64,000 nt of DNA from Tenacibaculum dicentrarchi (GCF_964036635.1 NZ_OZ038524.1:1097501-1161500), one strand, 5' to 3'; numbered from the stretch's first letter, positions 1 to 8,058 are shown. Numbers and translations: made by a program. The notes: generated by a model not told the origin, from the sequence alone.

Positions 1-140
1 AGTAAGTTTTTATCTAAATAAAAAGAAAATTGAACCTCTTCAGTTTCTTTCACTGAAACAGGAACTACTTTTTGAATGGTTTTAGTTTGGTTGCTAGCCT
101 TTGCTTTATTAATTAAATCATTAAAATTTTGTTTTTCCAT
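1..140 (-). CDS. Partial small protein gene downstream of parA (possible partition or DNA-binding partner)
   Basis: An open frame starts with ATG at 138-140 and reads off the left edge; 46 codons are visible. The N-terminus is polar and Lys/Gln/Thr-rich, followed by a segment ending VQFSFYLDKNL. In Bacteroidota mobile elements a short gene often follows parA, and its product commonly has a ribbon-helix-helix beginning like this; that assignment is inference, because the C-terminal part is missing. It lies 42 bases after the parA stop on the same strand, so co-transcription is likely. Confidence 0.5.
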   Translation of the reverse strand, partial: MEKQNFNDLINKAKASNQTKTIQKVVPVSVKETEEVQFSFYLDKNL

Positions 141-182
141 AATGCTAGAATTGTATTTTTATATAAGTATATATTTATAGAA

Positions 183-773
183 TTATATGAGTTTTGTTAA
201 TACTTCTTTGGTTAAATTATCTAATTGTTTTTGAGCATTTTTATCAGTTTTTACCCCACTAACTAAAACAGATCTGGTAAATGAAACGAGATCAGAAATA
301 TGAGTTTTAGCAATAGGGATATTATATTCTTCTAATCCTATTAAAATATCTAAGGTTAATGTTGTATTTGCTTTAATCATATTAAAAATAACTAAAGAAT
401 TAGCTGTCTTATTTTTATTTTCAATAAGTTCTAAGGTGCTTTTTATAGCTAATAAATCAAAAACTCCTGCTTTTGTTGGAATGATAATTAAATCAGCTAA
501 ATCAATCAATTCAGGTAATTGATTAGATAGGTAAGGAGGGGTGTCTATAAAAATAAAATCATAAGGAAGATTTTTTATTTTTTTTATTTCTCGATTATAA
601 GACATGATGTTAAAATCACTTACTAAATCTTTAATTTGAGATAAACTTCCTTGTAGGTCAAAATCTAAAACAAGTACAGAAGCATTTTCTGAAATATTTT
701 GAGCTAAATTATAGGTAAGCGTCGATTTACCTACACCACCTTTTTGATGTGTTGTTAAAATTATTTTCCCCAT
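183..773 (-). CDS. parA: ParA/MinD-family partition ATPase
   Basis: A 196-residue ATPase of the ParA (deviant Walker A) family, which segregates or positions plasmid-like DNA; on an integrative element it probably stabilises the excised circle. The deviant Walker A motif KGGVGKST lies near residues 11-18, followed by Walker A'-like VLDFDLQGS and Walker B-like FIFIDTPP. An upstream ATG at 806 is possible, but the ATG at 771-773 starts the protein right before the family-typical MGKIILTTHQKGG and avoids overlap with the preceding gene, which stops at 775. It is the penultimate visible gene of the mobilization operon. Confidence 0.85.
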   Translation of the reverse strand: MGKIILTTHQKGGVGKSTLTYNLAQNISENASVLVLDFDLQGSLSQIKDLVSDFNIMSYNREIKKIKNLPYDFIFIDTPPYLSNQLPELIDLADLIIIPTKAGVFDLLAIKSTLELIENKNKTANSLVIFNMIKANTTLTLDILIGLEEYNIPIAKTHISDLVSFTRSVLVSGVKTDKNAQKQLDNLTKEVLTKLI

Positions 774-774
774 G

Positions 775-1227
775 TTATTTCTTTGTTTTTTTAGCCCATT
801 TTTCATAAGCTTTTAAACTTTTAGGGTTTTTATCAAAAAAAATGATCATTTTATTTTTAATGTTTTTTTCTCCTTTATTATATGCAATTATTTCTACCTC
901 TTTTTTTTGTTGATATTGATAAAAATTAAAACCAAAACTTAAAATCAAGACAATGAAAAACATGCTAAATAAAACTGCCATCCAATTTGGAAAAATGGCT
1001 GATTTATTCAGTTTGTTTTGAATTACCTTTAATTGGTTGTTCTCTAACTTGTAGCTTGTATTTATTTTGTGTTCAAACTCTTTAAAAACATTTTTTACTT
1101 GAGATACATCAATTTCAATTTTATGTTTTTCTATGCCTTCCGTTTGTTTTTTAAATTCTTTTATTGCTTTTTCAAATGTTGCTATTTCATCTATTAACAA
1201 CGCTGTTACTTCTTCTATTTTAGCCAT
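775..1227 (-). CDS. Coiled-coil, single-pass membrane protein of the mobilization operon
   Basis: The 150-residue protein has a charged helical, probably coiled-coil N-terminal half (residues about 1-75), one clear membrane helix at about 83-103 and a short Lys-rich tail. I do not recognise the family. It sits between the relaxase (stop 7 bases upstream) and parA (start 2 bases downstream), so it is almost certainly translated with them. A role in bringing the relaxosome to the membrane or to a helper coupling protein is plausible but is inference from position and topology only. Confidence 0.6.
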   Translation of the reverse strand: MAKIEEVTALLIDEIATFEKAIKEFKKQTEGIEKHKIEIDVSQVKNVFKEFEHKINTSYKLENNQLKVIQNKLNKSAIFPNWMAVLFSMFFIVLILSFGFNFYQYQQKKEVEIIAYNKGEKNIKNKMIIFFDKNPKSLKAYEKWAKKTKK

Positions 1228-1233
1228 ACTATT

Positions 1234-2001
1234 TTATATTGAAATTCCTTTACCAACTTGCTTTGTAATTTTTTTAGCAATTTTGTAATAATTAATATTT
1301 AGTTTATTTATAGACATATTTCTGTGTACATCACTTCCTTTAAGGTTTGTATTTTTAAATTGATATCGAAACCCTTGAAGCTTATTTGATTTTTTATTAA
1401 TTACAGGGTTTACTTTAATATTAAACTTTTCCATTTCTTTGATGTATTTTTGATATTTCTCAGGATGAAAGGCACTAAACGATAATTCGTGTTTATTTTG
1501 AATAAATTTTCTAATATCTTTTACCTTTTCTAACTTTTGTTCTTTAACTTGTTTTACGGTTTGTAGTTGCATTTTTTCAGCAATTCTTTCTGCTGATTTT
1601 TGAGAGCGTTTACCAATAAAACTATCGTTATAAGCTTTTCCATCAAAATCAATTCTGTTTACATATAAATGAATGTGTTTATGATTTTTATCATTATGAA
1701 CAAAAGCAATTGCTTGATGGTTTTCTAACTTTAAATCTTTAAGAAATTCATCTGTAATTTTATTTAAATCTTTAGAAGTTAATTTTTCACCATCTTCAAT
1801 AGTAGGGCTGATTACAAAACTCAATGTATTGCGCTGACAGTTATCATTCATTGATTGAATAATTTTAAATTCTCCTGTTATTTCTTTTGGAGTTTCTCCA
1901 GCTAAGTTTTGTTTTAAAATTATTTCAGCATCTTTCTCTTGATTTTGACCATATGCAATAGATGCTTTTGTATGTGATATTGATTTTCCTTTTCCTATCA
2001 T
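1234..2001 (-). CDS. Relaxase (MobA-type mobilization nuclease)
   Basis: The 255-residue protein should nick the transfer origin and stay covalently bound to the 5' end. The metal-binding histidine motif of the relaxase/mobilization nuclease family is visible as H102-x4-H107-x-H109-x-H111 followed by LYVNR. The likely nicking tyrosine is in the N-terminal region, where Tyr17 (ASIAYG) is the only early candidate. The protein is shorter than many relaxases and carries only the nuclease part plus a short helical tail. MobC lies directly upstream, with 2 bases between the genes. Confidence 0.85.
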   Translation of the reverse strand: MIGKGKSISHTKASIAYGQNQEKDAEIILKQNLAGETPKEITGEFKIIQSMNDNCQRNTLSFVISPTIEDGEKLTSKDLNKITDEFLKDLKLENHQAIAFVHNDKNHKHIHLYVNRIDFDGKAYNDSFIGKRSQKSAERIAEKMQLQTVKQVKEQKLEKVKDIRKFIQNKHELSFSAFHPEKYQKYIKEMEKFNIKVNPVINKKSNKLQGFRYQFKNTNLKGSDVHRNMSINKLNINYYKIAKKITKQVGKGISI

Positions 2002-2003
2002 TT

Positions 2004-2297
2004 TTATTTAAAAATTTTAAGATGATTTTTTATTTCATCAGCAGTTTGAAATACTTTTTGATATAAATCAGGGTGCTTGTTTTTTATTAAATTCCCGATG
2101 CTTTTAAAATTATTATGATAGGTAATTAACATTTTGTAAATAGTTATTTGCTCTTCTGTTAAGCGTTCAATAATCATTTTATCATTTGCAGATTTTCTGC
2201 AAAATTCACTTAAAGATAAACCTGCTTTTTTAGCCTTAACTTTTAAAAGTTTTTTCTCAAAAAGAGTACATCTAAATTCTATTTTTTGATTCTTCAT
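2004..2297 (-). CDS. MobC-like relaxosome accessory protein
   Basis: A 97-residue basic protein with an N-terminal ribbon-helix-helix-like segment (KIEFRCTLFEKKLLKVKAKKAGLSLSEFCR region, residues about 5-34) and a helical C-terminus, as in MobC proteins that bind near oriT and help the relaxase open the strand. An in-frame start exists at 2357, but it would run through the hairpin at 2332-2361, and the first 20 residues would look like translated non-coding DNA. ATG at 2295-2297 is therefore preferred. Confidence 0.75.
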   Translation of the reverse strand: MKNQKIEFRCTLFEKKLLKVKAKKAGLSLSEFCRKSANDKMIIERLTEEQITIYKMLITYHNNFKSIGNLIKNKHPDLYQKVFQTADEIKNHLKIFK

Positions 2298-2303
2298 TTT
2301 TTT

Positions 2304-2361
2304 AAACTTTTGCGACCGAAGGGAGAAAAAGCAAGATATGTCCTGACAAGGACACATCTTG
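2304..2361. other. Candidate origin of transfer (hairpin with nic-like sequence)
   Basis: An inverted repeat has arms at 2332-2343 (CAAGATATGTCC) and 2350-2361, matching at 11 of 12 positions with a 6-base loop. The top strand contains ATGTCCTGAC, resembling the TATCCTG core nicked by MOBP relaxases. A second conserved-looking GCGACCGAAGGGAG segment lies beside it at 2312-2325. It sits immediately upstream of mobC and the relaxase, the usual place for oriT. The hairpin is followed on the minus strand by a short T-run, so a terminator for the upstream gene is the alternative. Confidence 0.45.
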
Positions 2362-2366
2362 AAATA

Positions 2367-3407
2367 CTAATCAACCTTAATCTTAACACCATTTAAATCA
2401 GTTAGTTCAAATACTTCTAATAGCGATTTTATACTCTTGTTTTTCATATACATTTTTAGAGCTGTATTGTTTATTTTTGATATTATTTTTTTTGGTTTTT
2501 CTTCTATACTTTTTAAAAAATAATCAGCAATATCAAATCCTTTTTCTCGCTCAGTTATACTTCCTTTTTTTTCTAATAAATTTGATATTTGAATATCGTA
2601 GCCTTTTGATTTTAATTCCTCACAGCTTTTTTTCCACTTTGAATAAGGAGATCCATTTGTGCCTTCAATACCTAAATCTGGATAGAGTATAATTGTCTTA
2701 TTTTTTAATATTTTTATTTTCTTATCATTTAAACCTCCAAGAGATCCAGAAGCTAGCCATAAATATTTTTCAAATAAAACACTCATTATACAGGCTGTTT
2801 TTTCAGACTCTACAATTGCAATAGGTCTGTCATATTTTGAAATAAGATGTTCACCAAAAAAACATTGAGAAAGGTTAAATGAATTTATTTTTCCTTTTTT
2901 AATATTTAAAGAATGTATCCAATTGATGTATTTAGTTCTTTTTCCTTTTTCATTGTATAGGATGATTTTCCCGCCTCTAATTTTATTCTGGTAATCAATT
3001 TGCCAAAATATAGTTCCATTGTTCCATGCTGTAGCTGTACCAATTTTATAATCATTTAACATACTAGAAACTTGCTCTGAGTTAAATTTAGATTCTATGA
3101 ATTTGATGAAATTATTTTTATCATAATTAGCCAGTGAATTGTTTAGGTCTTTTGGTATGTGAAAATTAGTATCTTTAATCTCTAAAGGATGATTTTTATT
3201 TATAAGTGGTTTATAAGATATATTGTGGTTTTTGAAATATACTCTAGGTGTTAAATGATAACCACAATTAATTTCTCTGTCACATCTACCAACTTTAGAT
3301 GATAAATAATTGTCATTTTCAGTATCAATGTAAAGGACTAATTTGTTCTTTTTACACTGAGGACATTTATGCTTTATTGATTTTTTATGTAATGAATATT
3401 TATACAT
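2367..3407 (-). CDS. Primase-like protein with zinc finger and TOPRIM-type fold (DUF6371-like)
   Basis: The 346-residue protein begins with a four-cysteine zinc ribbon (C15, C18, C42, C48) like CHC2 primase fingers. A TOPRIM-like middle follows, with acidic motif IVESEKTA near residues 198-205 and a later YPDLG. This is the architecture of Bacteroidota mobile-element proteins now labelled DUF6371. A role in priming DNA synthesis of the excised or transferred element is likely from the fold but not shown. The TOPRIM DxD is degenerate (PDLG), so catalysis is uncertain. It lies beside the iteron-like cluster and the DUF3987 ATPase. Confidence 0.7.
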   Translation of the reverse strand: MYKYSLHKKSIKHKCPQCKKNKLVLYIDTENDNYLSSKVGRCDREINCGYHLTPRVYFKNHNISYKPLINKNHPLEIKDTNFHIPKDLNNSLANYDKNNFIKFIESKFNSEQVSSMLNDYKIGTATAWNNGTIFWQIDYQNKIRGGKIILYNEKGKRTKYINWIHSLNIKKGKINSFNLSQCFFGEHLISKYDRPIAIVESEKTACIMSVLFEKYLWLASGSLGGLNDKKIKILKNKTIILYPDLGIEGTNGSPYSKWKKSCEELKSKGYDIQISNLLEKKGSITEREKGFDIADYFLKSIEEKPKKIISKINNTALKMYMKNKSIKSLLEVFELTDLNGVKIKVD

Positions 3408-3421
3408 GTATATGGTTTTAC

Positions 3422-3611
3422 TGCATTTTCTGCACTTTCAAGCTATACTTGGGCTTTAGCCCGTTTTTCACTGCACTTTGGCTTCACTTTGATTGCACTT
3501 TCTGCATTTTCAAAATGCATAGGTTTGCATTTTGTGCACTAATTTTGCACTTTAAAAACGTGTTAATCTGCTGGTTTTTAGTTAGATTTGATTTAAAGTG
3601 AAGAAAGTGCA
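3422..3611. repeat. Iteron-like cluster of TGCA(C/T)TTT octamers, candidate replication origin
   Basis: Within 190 bases the octamer TGCACTTT occurs at 3431, 3472, 3494 and 3546, and inverted at 3604. TGCATTTT occurs at 3422, 3503 and 3526, and inverted at 3512. A truncated copy lies at 3535 and a TTCACTTT variant at 3483. The cluster fills the only sizeable gene-free gap of the element, between the primase-like gene and the DUF3987 ATPase gene, as iterons do at plasmid origins. It could instead be an operator array for the primase-like gene. Confidence 0.55.
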
Positions 3612-3618
3612 GTATTTT

Positions 3619-4971
3619 CTATAGGTTTATCTTTTGATATTTCCCATGTGATACTTTTTTAAATAATTTTGAGTCTTTCAAATACGTGTAGAATTGCCTT
3701 TTACTAATTCTAGGTTTATTATTAATTTTCCTGCAAGCAATCTTTAATCCTTCACCAGTAGTAAATTCATCATCTAATTCATTAAGAATTGTTTTTTGTA
3801 ACTCTGTTAAGGTTTCAACATATGCCTTTTTAATAATTTCTTGTCTAACCTTTATAGCATTGTTGTAGAAATAGTGAAAAAGTTTTATAGCTCCTTGAAT
3901 TGCAAATAATTCAATTTTATCCAATGTGTTTTTATTCGCTGCATGATGTATTGATTGTAAAATCAAGGCAAAACGAATAACGTATTGTTGAAGTTTAACT
4001 TCAATACTTCTTTCATATTCAAAAAGATAGTTTTCAGGTCTATTATTTTGCCAGTCAAATAGATGTTTTTTAGCTGTCTCTTCAATTGGAATCAAAAGAG
4101 GTTCATTTTGATCTATTGATGTTTCAATAAGATTTGAGATAATTGAATAGTAATTTTCTAAAATTCGATCATCTACTTTATTGATATTCCATTTTAAAGT
4201 TTTTTGAATTTCTGGATATACAAATAATAGACGATCCATAAAGCCATTAGAACTTCTACCATCTTTGGCAAAAGATTTTAAAACTGATATTTGTGTACTT
4301 CCTATTACACCTATAAAAGGATCATTAATTCTAAAACTTTTACCTGATGCTCTATCGGTTGAGATTGTTGTACCACTCCAAAGACTTAAATAAGTTTCTG
4401 CTTCACCAGACGAATTGTATCGATTAAAGTTTTTAATCCATCCATTTAATTCATCTACGAATATGTAAAGTCCCCTTTTGTTATTAGAATGATGAAGAAT
4501 TAAGGCTTCTGGCGTGTAATCATTAATAAGATATTTTTGTAAATAAGGTTTTATTAATGTGGTTTTAGGGTCAGATTTCAATTCTTCTTCATATTCTTTG
4601 AGTAACTTAGAATATTCATCAAATAATAGGTTTTCTTTTATCTGAATAGGTTTTAGGCAAAAATTTAAAGCATGTGATTTTGAGTCTCCAGGTCTACCAA
4701 CAATTACAGTAAAAAGGTTTGCTTTTTCGTTCCAACCATTCTTTACATTAACTTTTAAAGAGTTTCCAATTGCAGAAGAGACTGCTGTTAAAATTCCAGC
4801 TCCTAAATAATCTAGAGCAAATTGATATTTATCATTTCCTTCATAAATGATTTCTTGAGTAATTTTTGGGAAAACATCAACAGGAAAAGGATTTTTATTA
4901 TTGTGTGTCAATTGAGTAAAATCGTTTTCAAGGTCGATTTTATCAATATGAACAACTTTTGAGTTACTCAT
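3619..4971 (-). CDS. DUF3987 family P-loop ATPase (helicase/primase-associated)
   Basis: The 450-residue protein carries a P-loop of the DUF3987 type, GRPGDSKS at residues 92-99, a Walker B-like IFVDE at 170-174 and a sensor-like IGVIGSTQ. DUF3987 proteins are found on plasmids, phages and mobilizable elements, usually beside primases, and resemble helicase ATPases. Function is inferred to be replication of the excised element. It starts at ATG 4969-4971. The C-terminal 80 residues look like a winged-helix domain (LKIACRKINNKPRISKRQ). Confidence 0.75.
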   Translation of the reverse strand: MSNSKVVHIDKIDLENDFTQLTHNNKNPFPVDVFPKITQEIIYEGNDKYQFALDYLGAGILTAVSSAIGNSLKVNVKNGWNEKANLFTVIVGRPGDSKSHALNFCLKPIQIKENLLFDEYSKLLKEYEEELKSDPKTTLIKPYLQKYLINDYTPEALILHHSNNKRGLYIFVDELNGWIKNFNRYNSSGEAETYLSLWSGTTISTDRASGKSFRINDPFIGVIGSTQISVLKSFAKDGRSSNGFMDRLLFVYPEIQKTLKWNINKVDDRILENYYSIISNLIETSIDQNEPLLIPIEETAKKHLFDWQNNRPENYLFEYERSIEVKLQQYVIRFALILQSIHHAANKNTLDKIELFAIQGAIKLFHYFYNNAIKVRQEIIKKAYVETLTELQKTILNELDDEFTTGEGLKIACRKINNKPRISKRQFYTYLKDSKLFKKVSHGKYQKINL

Positions 4972-5040
4972 TTTTATGTGTAAGTTTTAAGCCATATCTT
5001 TGATTGATACAGAAGTTAATATTTGGAAAAGAAATATTAT

Positions 5041-5071
5041 AAAGCTTAATAGGTTGCAACTATTAAGCTTT
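5041..5071. terminator. Perfect 12-bp inverted repeat at the end of the HTH gene, possible terminator
   Basis: Arms 5041-5052 (AAAGCTTAATAG) and 5060-5071 are exact reverse complements around a 7-base loop. The hairpin overlaps the stop codon of the HTH gene. T-rich sequence follows it on the top strand and only weak T-runs on the minus strand, so termination strength for the HTH gene is uncertain. Confidence 0.5.
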
Positions 5072-5350
5072 TCTTTTATTTAAGACATAATTGAGAGCTT
5101 CTTTTTCTATTTCAGATGTAGATTTCTTATGATTATTTAATAACCATACATCAAGCTTTTCTTTAGAAAAAAAGATCTTTTTATTATTAGGTTTCGAATG
5201 TGGAATAATTCCAGTGGAAGTCATTTTGTACATATAACTTCTTGAGATACCTGTATAGTCACAAGCCTCATCAAAAGTAAGTACAGTCTTATTGTTTAAT
5301 AGTAATCTTTCGATTCTATCAAGTCGTTGGTCTAATTGTATATTGTCCAT
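5063..5350 (-). CDS. Helix-turn-helix (HTH_17, excisionase-like) protein
   Basis: The 95-residue protein contains a MerR/excisionase-type HTH with the pattern VLTFDEACDYTGISRSYMYK followed by a wing (NNKKIFFSKEKLDVWL), residues about 22-75. Small proteins of this kind on Bacteroidota elements act as excisionases or as activators of excision and mobilization genes. It lies between the recombinase module and the replication module. Palindromes upstream at 5381-5426 are candidate binding sites. Confidence 0.75.
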   Translation of the reverse strand: MDNIQLDQRLDRIERLLLNNKTVLTFDEACDYTGISRSYMYKMTSTGIIPHSKPNNKKIFFSKEKLDVWLLNNHKKSTSEIEKEALNYVLNKRKA

Positions 5351-5380
5351 TATCTTAATTTATTTTAAAGATTTACAATG

Positions 5381-5426
5381 GACTGCGCAGTCTTGTTATA
5401 TTCTCTTTGTTAACTGGTTACAAAGA
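5381..5426. promoter_or_regulatory. Palindromic sites upstream of the HTH gene
   Basis: GACTGCGCAGTC at 5381-5392 is a perfect 12-bp palindrome, GC-rich against the AT-rich surroundings. TCTTTGT at 5404-5410 and ACAAAGA at 5420-5426 form a second inverted pair. Both lie 31-76 bases upstream of the HTH start. Operator or excisionase-binding function is inference. Confidence 0.4.
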
Positions 5427-5510
5427 AAAGATGATAAAGGGAAAGGTTATTTGATAATAATTTAATAATTGATAATTATTGTTTATTTGGTTGTTTTTCA
5501 GTCGTTTATT

Positions 5511-6740
5511 TTATTTTAATAATTTTTGTAATTCAATTAAATCTTTTTCTTGTTTTTTAGAACGAAGAGATTTTATAATATATTCAGCATCTTCTAAATT
5601 TTTCTTGTAAGTTCTGTGATTTAATTTATTTAGTGGCTTTTTTGTTTTCCAACTTTTTAGTTGTTCTGAATCTAAAAAATCTTCTATCTGTGTTGATGTA
5701 TAATGACCTTTTTTTTCTAATATAGATAGGAAATAGCTATATGGTGTAAAATCTCCTTTTAAAAATAAAATTTTAGAAGTTTCTAAGTTTAATAAAATTA
5801 AAGCTTCTTTATCTGTTAAATCTTTAAACCAATTTTTTAAAATTTTAATAGAATGTTCTTTTTGTTTTTTAGTTAAGCTCTTTGAGATTGTTTGTTTGCC
5901 AATAGGTTCTTCTATATGATTGTAAATTTTTGTATTATAAGTGTTTTGAGTATTTTTTTCATTGTAAATGTGTTTTTCTTTGCGATTATGAATTAATATT
6001 TTAGTTTCATTATGATTATTTACTGATACTATAGTTTTATGACTTTCTGGATTTTGATTATCTAAAACATAATCAATTTCATTCTTAAAGTCTTTTTCAG
6101 GTTCTAGAGTTATTCCATTTTCAGATAAGTTTAAATTATTAATTAAAACTCTAATTAGATCACTTGTTTTTTCTGTATTTGGATGGTTAGAAAGTTTGCT
6201 TAAAATAATATCAACTCCTTTTCTATATTTTCTTTTATAAAGGAAAATATCTCTAATCCATTCTTTTCCTTTGTATGTTTCAATGGTATTGTTAAACCTT
6301 TCAAAACTTATTTCAGATAAAATATTTTCTTTAATTTTAATTGAATTTATTTCTGAAATAAAAGAAGTTTGAGATTTATTGAATTCTTGCTTTTTAAAAA
6401 AAATGAGTAATAAATCCTTTTCTATTATAGCTTTAATAATAGTATCGTAAAAATTAACCTTTTCATCTTCTCGAAGCAATTGATAGGTCTCTTTAGATAA
6501 ATTTATATATTTTAAATAATAAAAGTTATACTTTAGATTTTTGTTTGACCTTATTTTATAAATGAAAAAAAGTAAAAGAAGTGTATATGCTGTAATTAAT
6601 AAAAAATAAAACACATCTGTTTTACAGTATATAGATAATAAGATAATTGGAATTAAAGGTATAGAAATAAAGAAAATTTTAAAGATTGTATAATTGTAAA
6701 AAACAATTTTATGAACGAACAAACTAATATATTTTTTCAT
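5511..6740 (-). CDS. Unknown protein with two N-terminal membrane helices, coupled to the integrase
   Basis: I do not recognise this 409-residue protein. Two hydrophobic helices lie at about residues 20-38 and 43-62, followed by a long, hydrophilic, helical and very Lys/Asn/Glu-rich region. A more ordered C-terminal block (residues about 290-409) contains the segment KILKNWFKDLTDKEALILLN. Its ATG overlaps the integrase stop codon by four bases (ATGA), so the two are translationally coupled. Low-complexity stretches in the middle (about 225-285) suggest a linker. It could be an accessory cargo, surface or entry-exclusion-type protein; none of this is shown. Confidence 0.55.
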   Translation of the reverse strand: MKKYISLFVHKIVFYNYTIFKIFFISIPLIPIILLSIYCKTDVFYFLLITAYTLLLLFFIYKIRSNKNLKYNFYYLKYINLSKETYQLLREDEKVNFYDTIIKAIIEKDLLLIFFKKQEFNKSQTSFISEINSIKIKENILSEISFERFNNTIETYKGKEWIRDIFLYKRKYRKGVDIILSKLSNHPNTEKTSDLIRVLINNLNLSENGITLEPEKDFKNEIDYVLDNQNPESHKTIVSVNNHNETKILIHNRKEKHIYNEKNTQNTYNTKIYNHIEEPIGKQTISKSLTKKQKEHSIKILKNWFKDLTDKEALILLNLETSKILFLKGDFTPYSYFLSILEKKGHYTSTQIEDFLDSEQLKSWKTKKPLNKLNHRTYKKNLEDAEYIIKSLRSKKQEKDLIELQKLLK

Positions 6741-7888
6741 AACTCAATATTTAATTTAGGAATTAGTGTAGCAGCCTCTTTCATTTTTTTATCAATAATT
6801 TTAGCGTAAATTTCTGTTGTACGAATTTCTTTATGACCTAATCTTTTAGATACTGTATAAATATCAGCTCCATTTTCTAGTAAAAGAACTGCATTCGTGT
6901 GTCTGCTAGAGTGAAAGGTAATGTGTTTTGTGATACCAGCACTCATACACCATTTAATTAAGTTAATGTTCATCTGAGCGCTATAGTGAAGATTAGTAAA
7001 AACTCTATCTTCAGGTTTTCTTCTTTCTCCTAAGAACTCTCTAGCTTGTGGAGATATATATAGATATTCTACTCCTTTGGTTTTCTTTTGTGAAAACACT
7101 ATTCGATGTATAGCTTGACAATTATCATCTATTCCTTCGTCTCTAACTTCACTCCATTTCATTTTATTAATATTTGACCAACGAATACCAGTAAGACATG
7201 AAAATAGAAATGCTTTTTTTAATACTATTTGCTTGATAGGTGTTTTTGAGAGGGATTGTACTTCATCTATAGTTAAATACTCCCTATGCGTTTCACCCAT
7301 AGGAATAGCTCTAACTTTCTCAACATAGTTTTCTCTTAAATAACCTTCGTCAAATGCACTACGTAAACAAGCCTTAAATTTATTATAGTAAGTGTGTTTT
7401 GTGTTTTGAGCTAATGGTTGACCAGCTTTTGTTTTTGCTTCAGTATGCAGGTGTTTTTGGAAATCTTTAATGAAATCGATATCAATATCACTAAATGTGA
7501 TAGAAGAGGAGCAAAAATTCTCTATATGTTTTTGGGCAGCTTCCCAATTATCATAATTGGTTTCAGACTGACAACGCTCTTCTTTTTTTTCTTTATAGTA
7601 TTCTAGAAAATTATATCTTTCTTTTGAATTATGTTGAATTTTGTATTTTCCTTGATAATATTCAGCTTGTCTAATTGATAGTATTTTTTCAACTAATTCT
7701 TGTGTTTCTTTATTTTCTAATTTATCAGTTTTATTTTTAGGGTCGATTATTAAATACTGCTTTAAGTATTCAAATTCCCTATCGTGTTTTGTCTTTCCGT
7801 TTTTATCAATAACAGTTCCTTTGTAGTATTCGATAAAAAGACTGTATTTTCCTGTTTTTAACTTTTTCTTTTTTAGTGATATTTTCAT
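6737..7888 (-). CDS. int: Tyrosine recombinase / site-specific integrase
   Basis: The 383-residue protein has the three-part layout of Bacteroidota element integrases: an arm-binding N-terminus (about 1-85), a SAM-like core-binding domain (about 90-195) and a catalytic domain (about 203-380). The catalytic set is complete: R236 in TGIRWSN, H326 and R329 in HSSRH, H352 in RLGH, and nucleophile Y361 in EIYAKI. It lies at the junction with mnmE, reading toward the element interior, and should insert and excise the element at the mnmE 3' end. Confidence 0.92.
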   Translation of the reverse strand: MKISLKKKKLKTGKYSLFIEYYKGTVIDKNGKTKHDREFEYLKQYLIIDPKNKTDKLENKETQELVEKILSIRQAEYYQGKYKIQHNSKERYNFLEYYKEKKEERCQSETNYDNWEAAQKHIENFCSSSITFSDIDIDFIKDFQKHLHTEAKTKAGQPLAQNTKHTYYNKFKACLRSAFDEGYLRENYVEKVRAIPMGETHREYLTIDEVQSLSKTPIKQIVLKKAFLFSCLTGIRWSNINKMKWSEVRDEGIDDNCQAIHRIVFSQKKTKGVEYLYISPQAREFLGERRKPEDRVFTNLHYSAQMNINLIKWCMSAGITKHITFHSSRHTNAVLLLENGADIYTVSKRLGHKEIRTTEIYAKIIDKKMKEAATLIPKLNIEL

Positions 7889-7893
7889 AAAGA

Positions 7894-7950
7894 TGGAATT
7901 AAATACACCTCATTTTAGTTATTTACTTATGAGGTGGAGTTTAGATTCCA
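7894..7950. repeat. Nested inverted repeats in the integrase leader
   Basis: CACCTCAT (7906-7913) pairs with ATGAGGTG (7929-7936). An outer TGGAAT (7894-7899) pairs with ATTCCA (7945-7950). The structure lies directly upstream of the integrase start, between it and the proposed attachment core. It may be an arm-type recombinase binding site or a leader hairpin; which one cannot be told from sequence. Confidence 0.4.
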
Positions 7951-7985
7951 TAAATGTATTAAAAAAGGAAAATATAGGAAAATAA

Positions 7986-8028
7986 AAAACCAATAAAATA
8001 AGCTTAAGTACTTGATTTTATTGGTTTT
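7986..8028. terminator. Bidirectional terminator downstream of mnmE
   Basis: Arms 7986-7999 (AAAACCAATAAAAT) and 8015-8028 are perfect 14-bp complements around a 15-base loop, with A-tracts on one side and T-tracts on the other. Placed 31 bases after the mnmE stop, it should end mnmE transcription before the integrase. Confidence 0.6.
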
Positions 8029-8058
8029 CTTTCTTTTAGTTTCCTTTGTTTTGTGTAC

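Noticed and set aside
3299..3601. A 100-codon plus-strand frame with many Cys and Phe
   Set aside because: It lies across the start of the primase-like gene and the repeat cluster; its composition is what translated TGCACTTT repeats give, and it has no family resemblance.
3422..3611. CRISPR-like array from repeated TGCACTTT
   Set aside because: Repeat units are 8 bases, irregularly spaced and in both orientations; no spacers of constant length and no cas genes.
5041..5071. Attachment site of the element at the hairpin near the HTH gene
   Set aside because: It is internal to the element and has no second copy at the mnmE junction.
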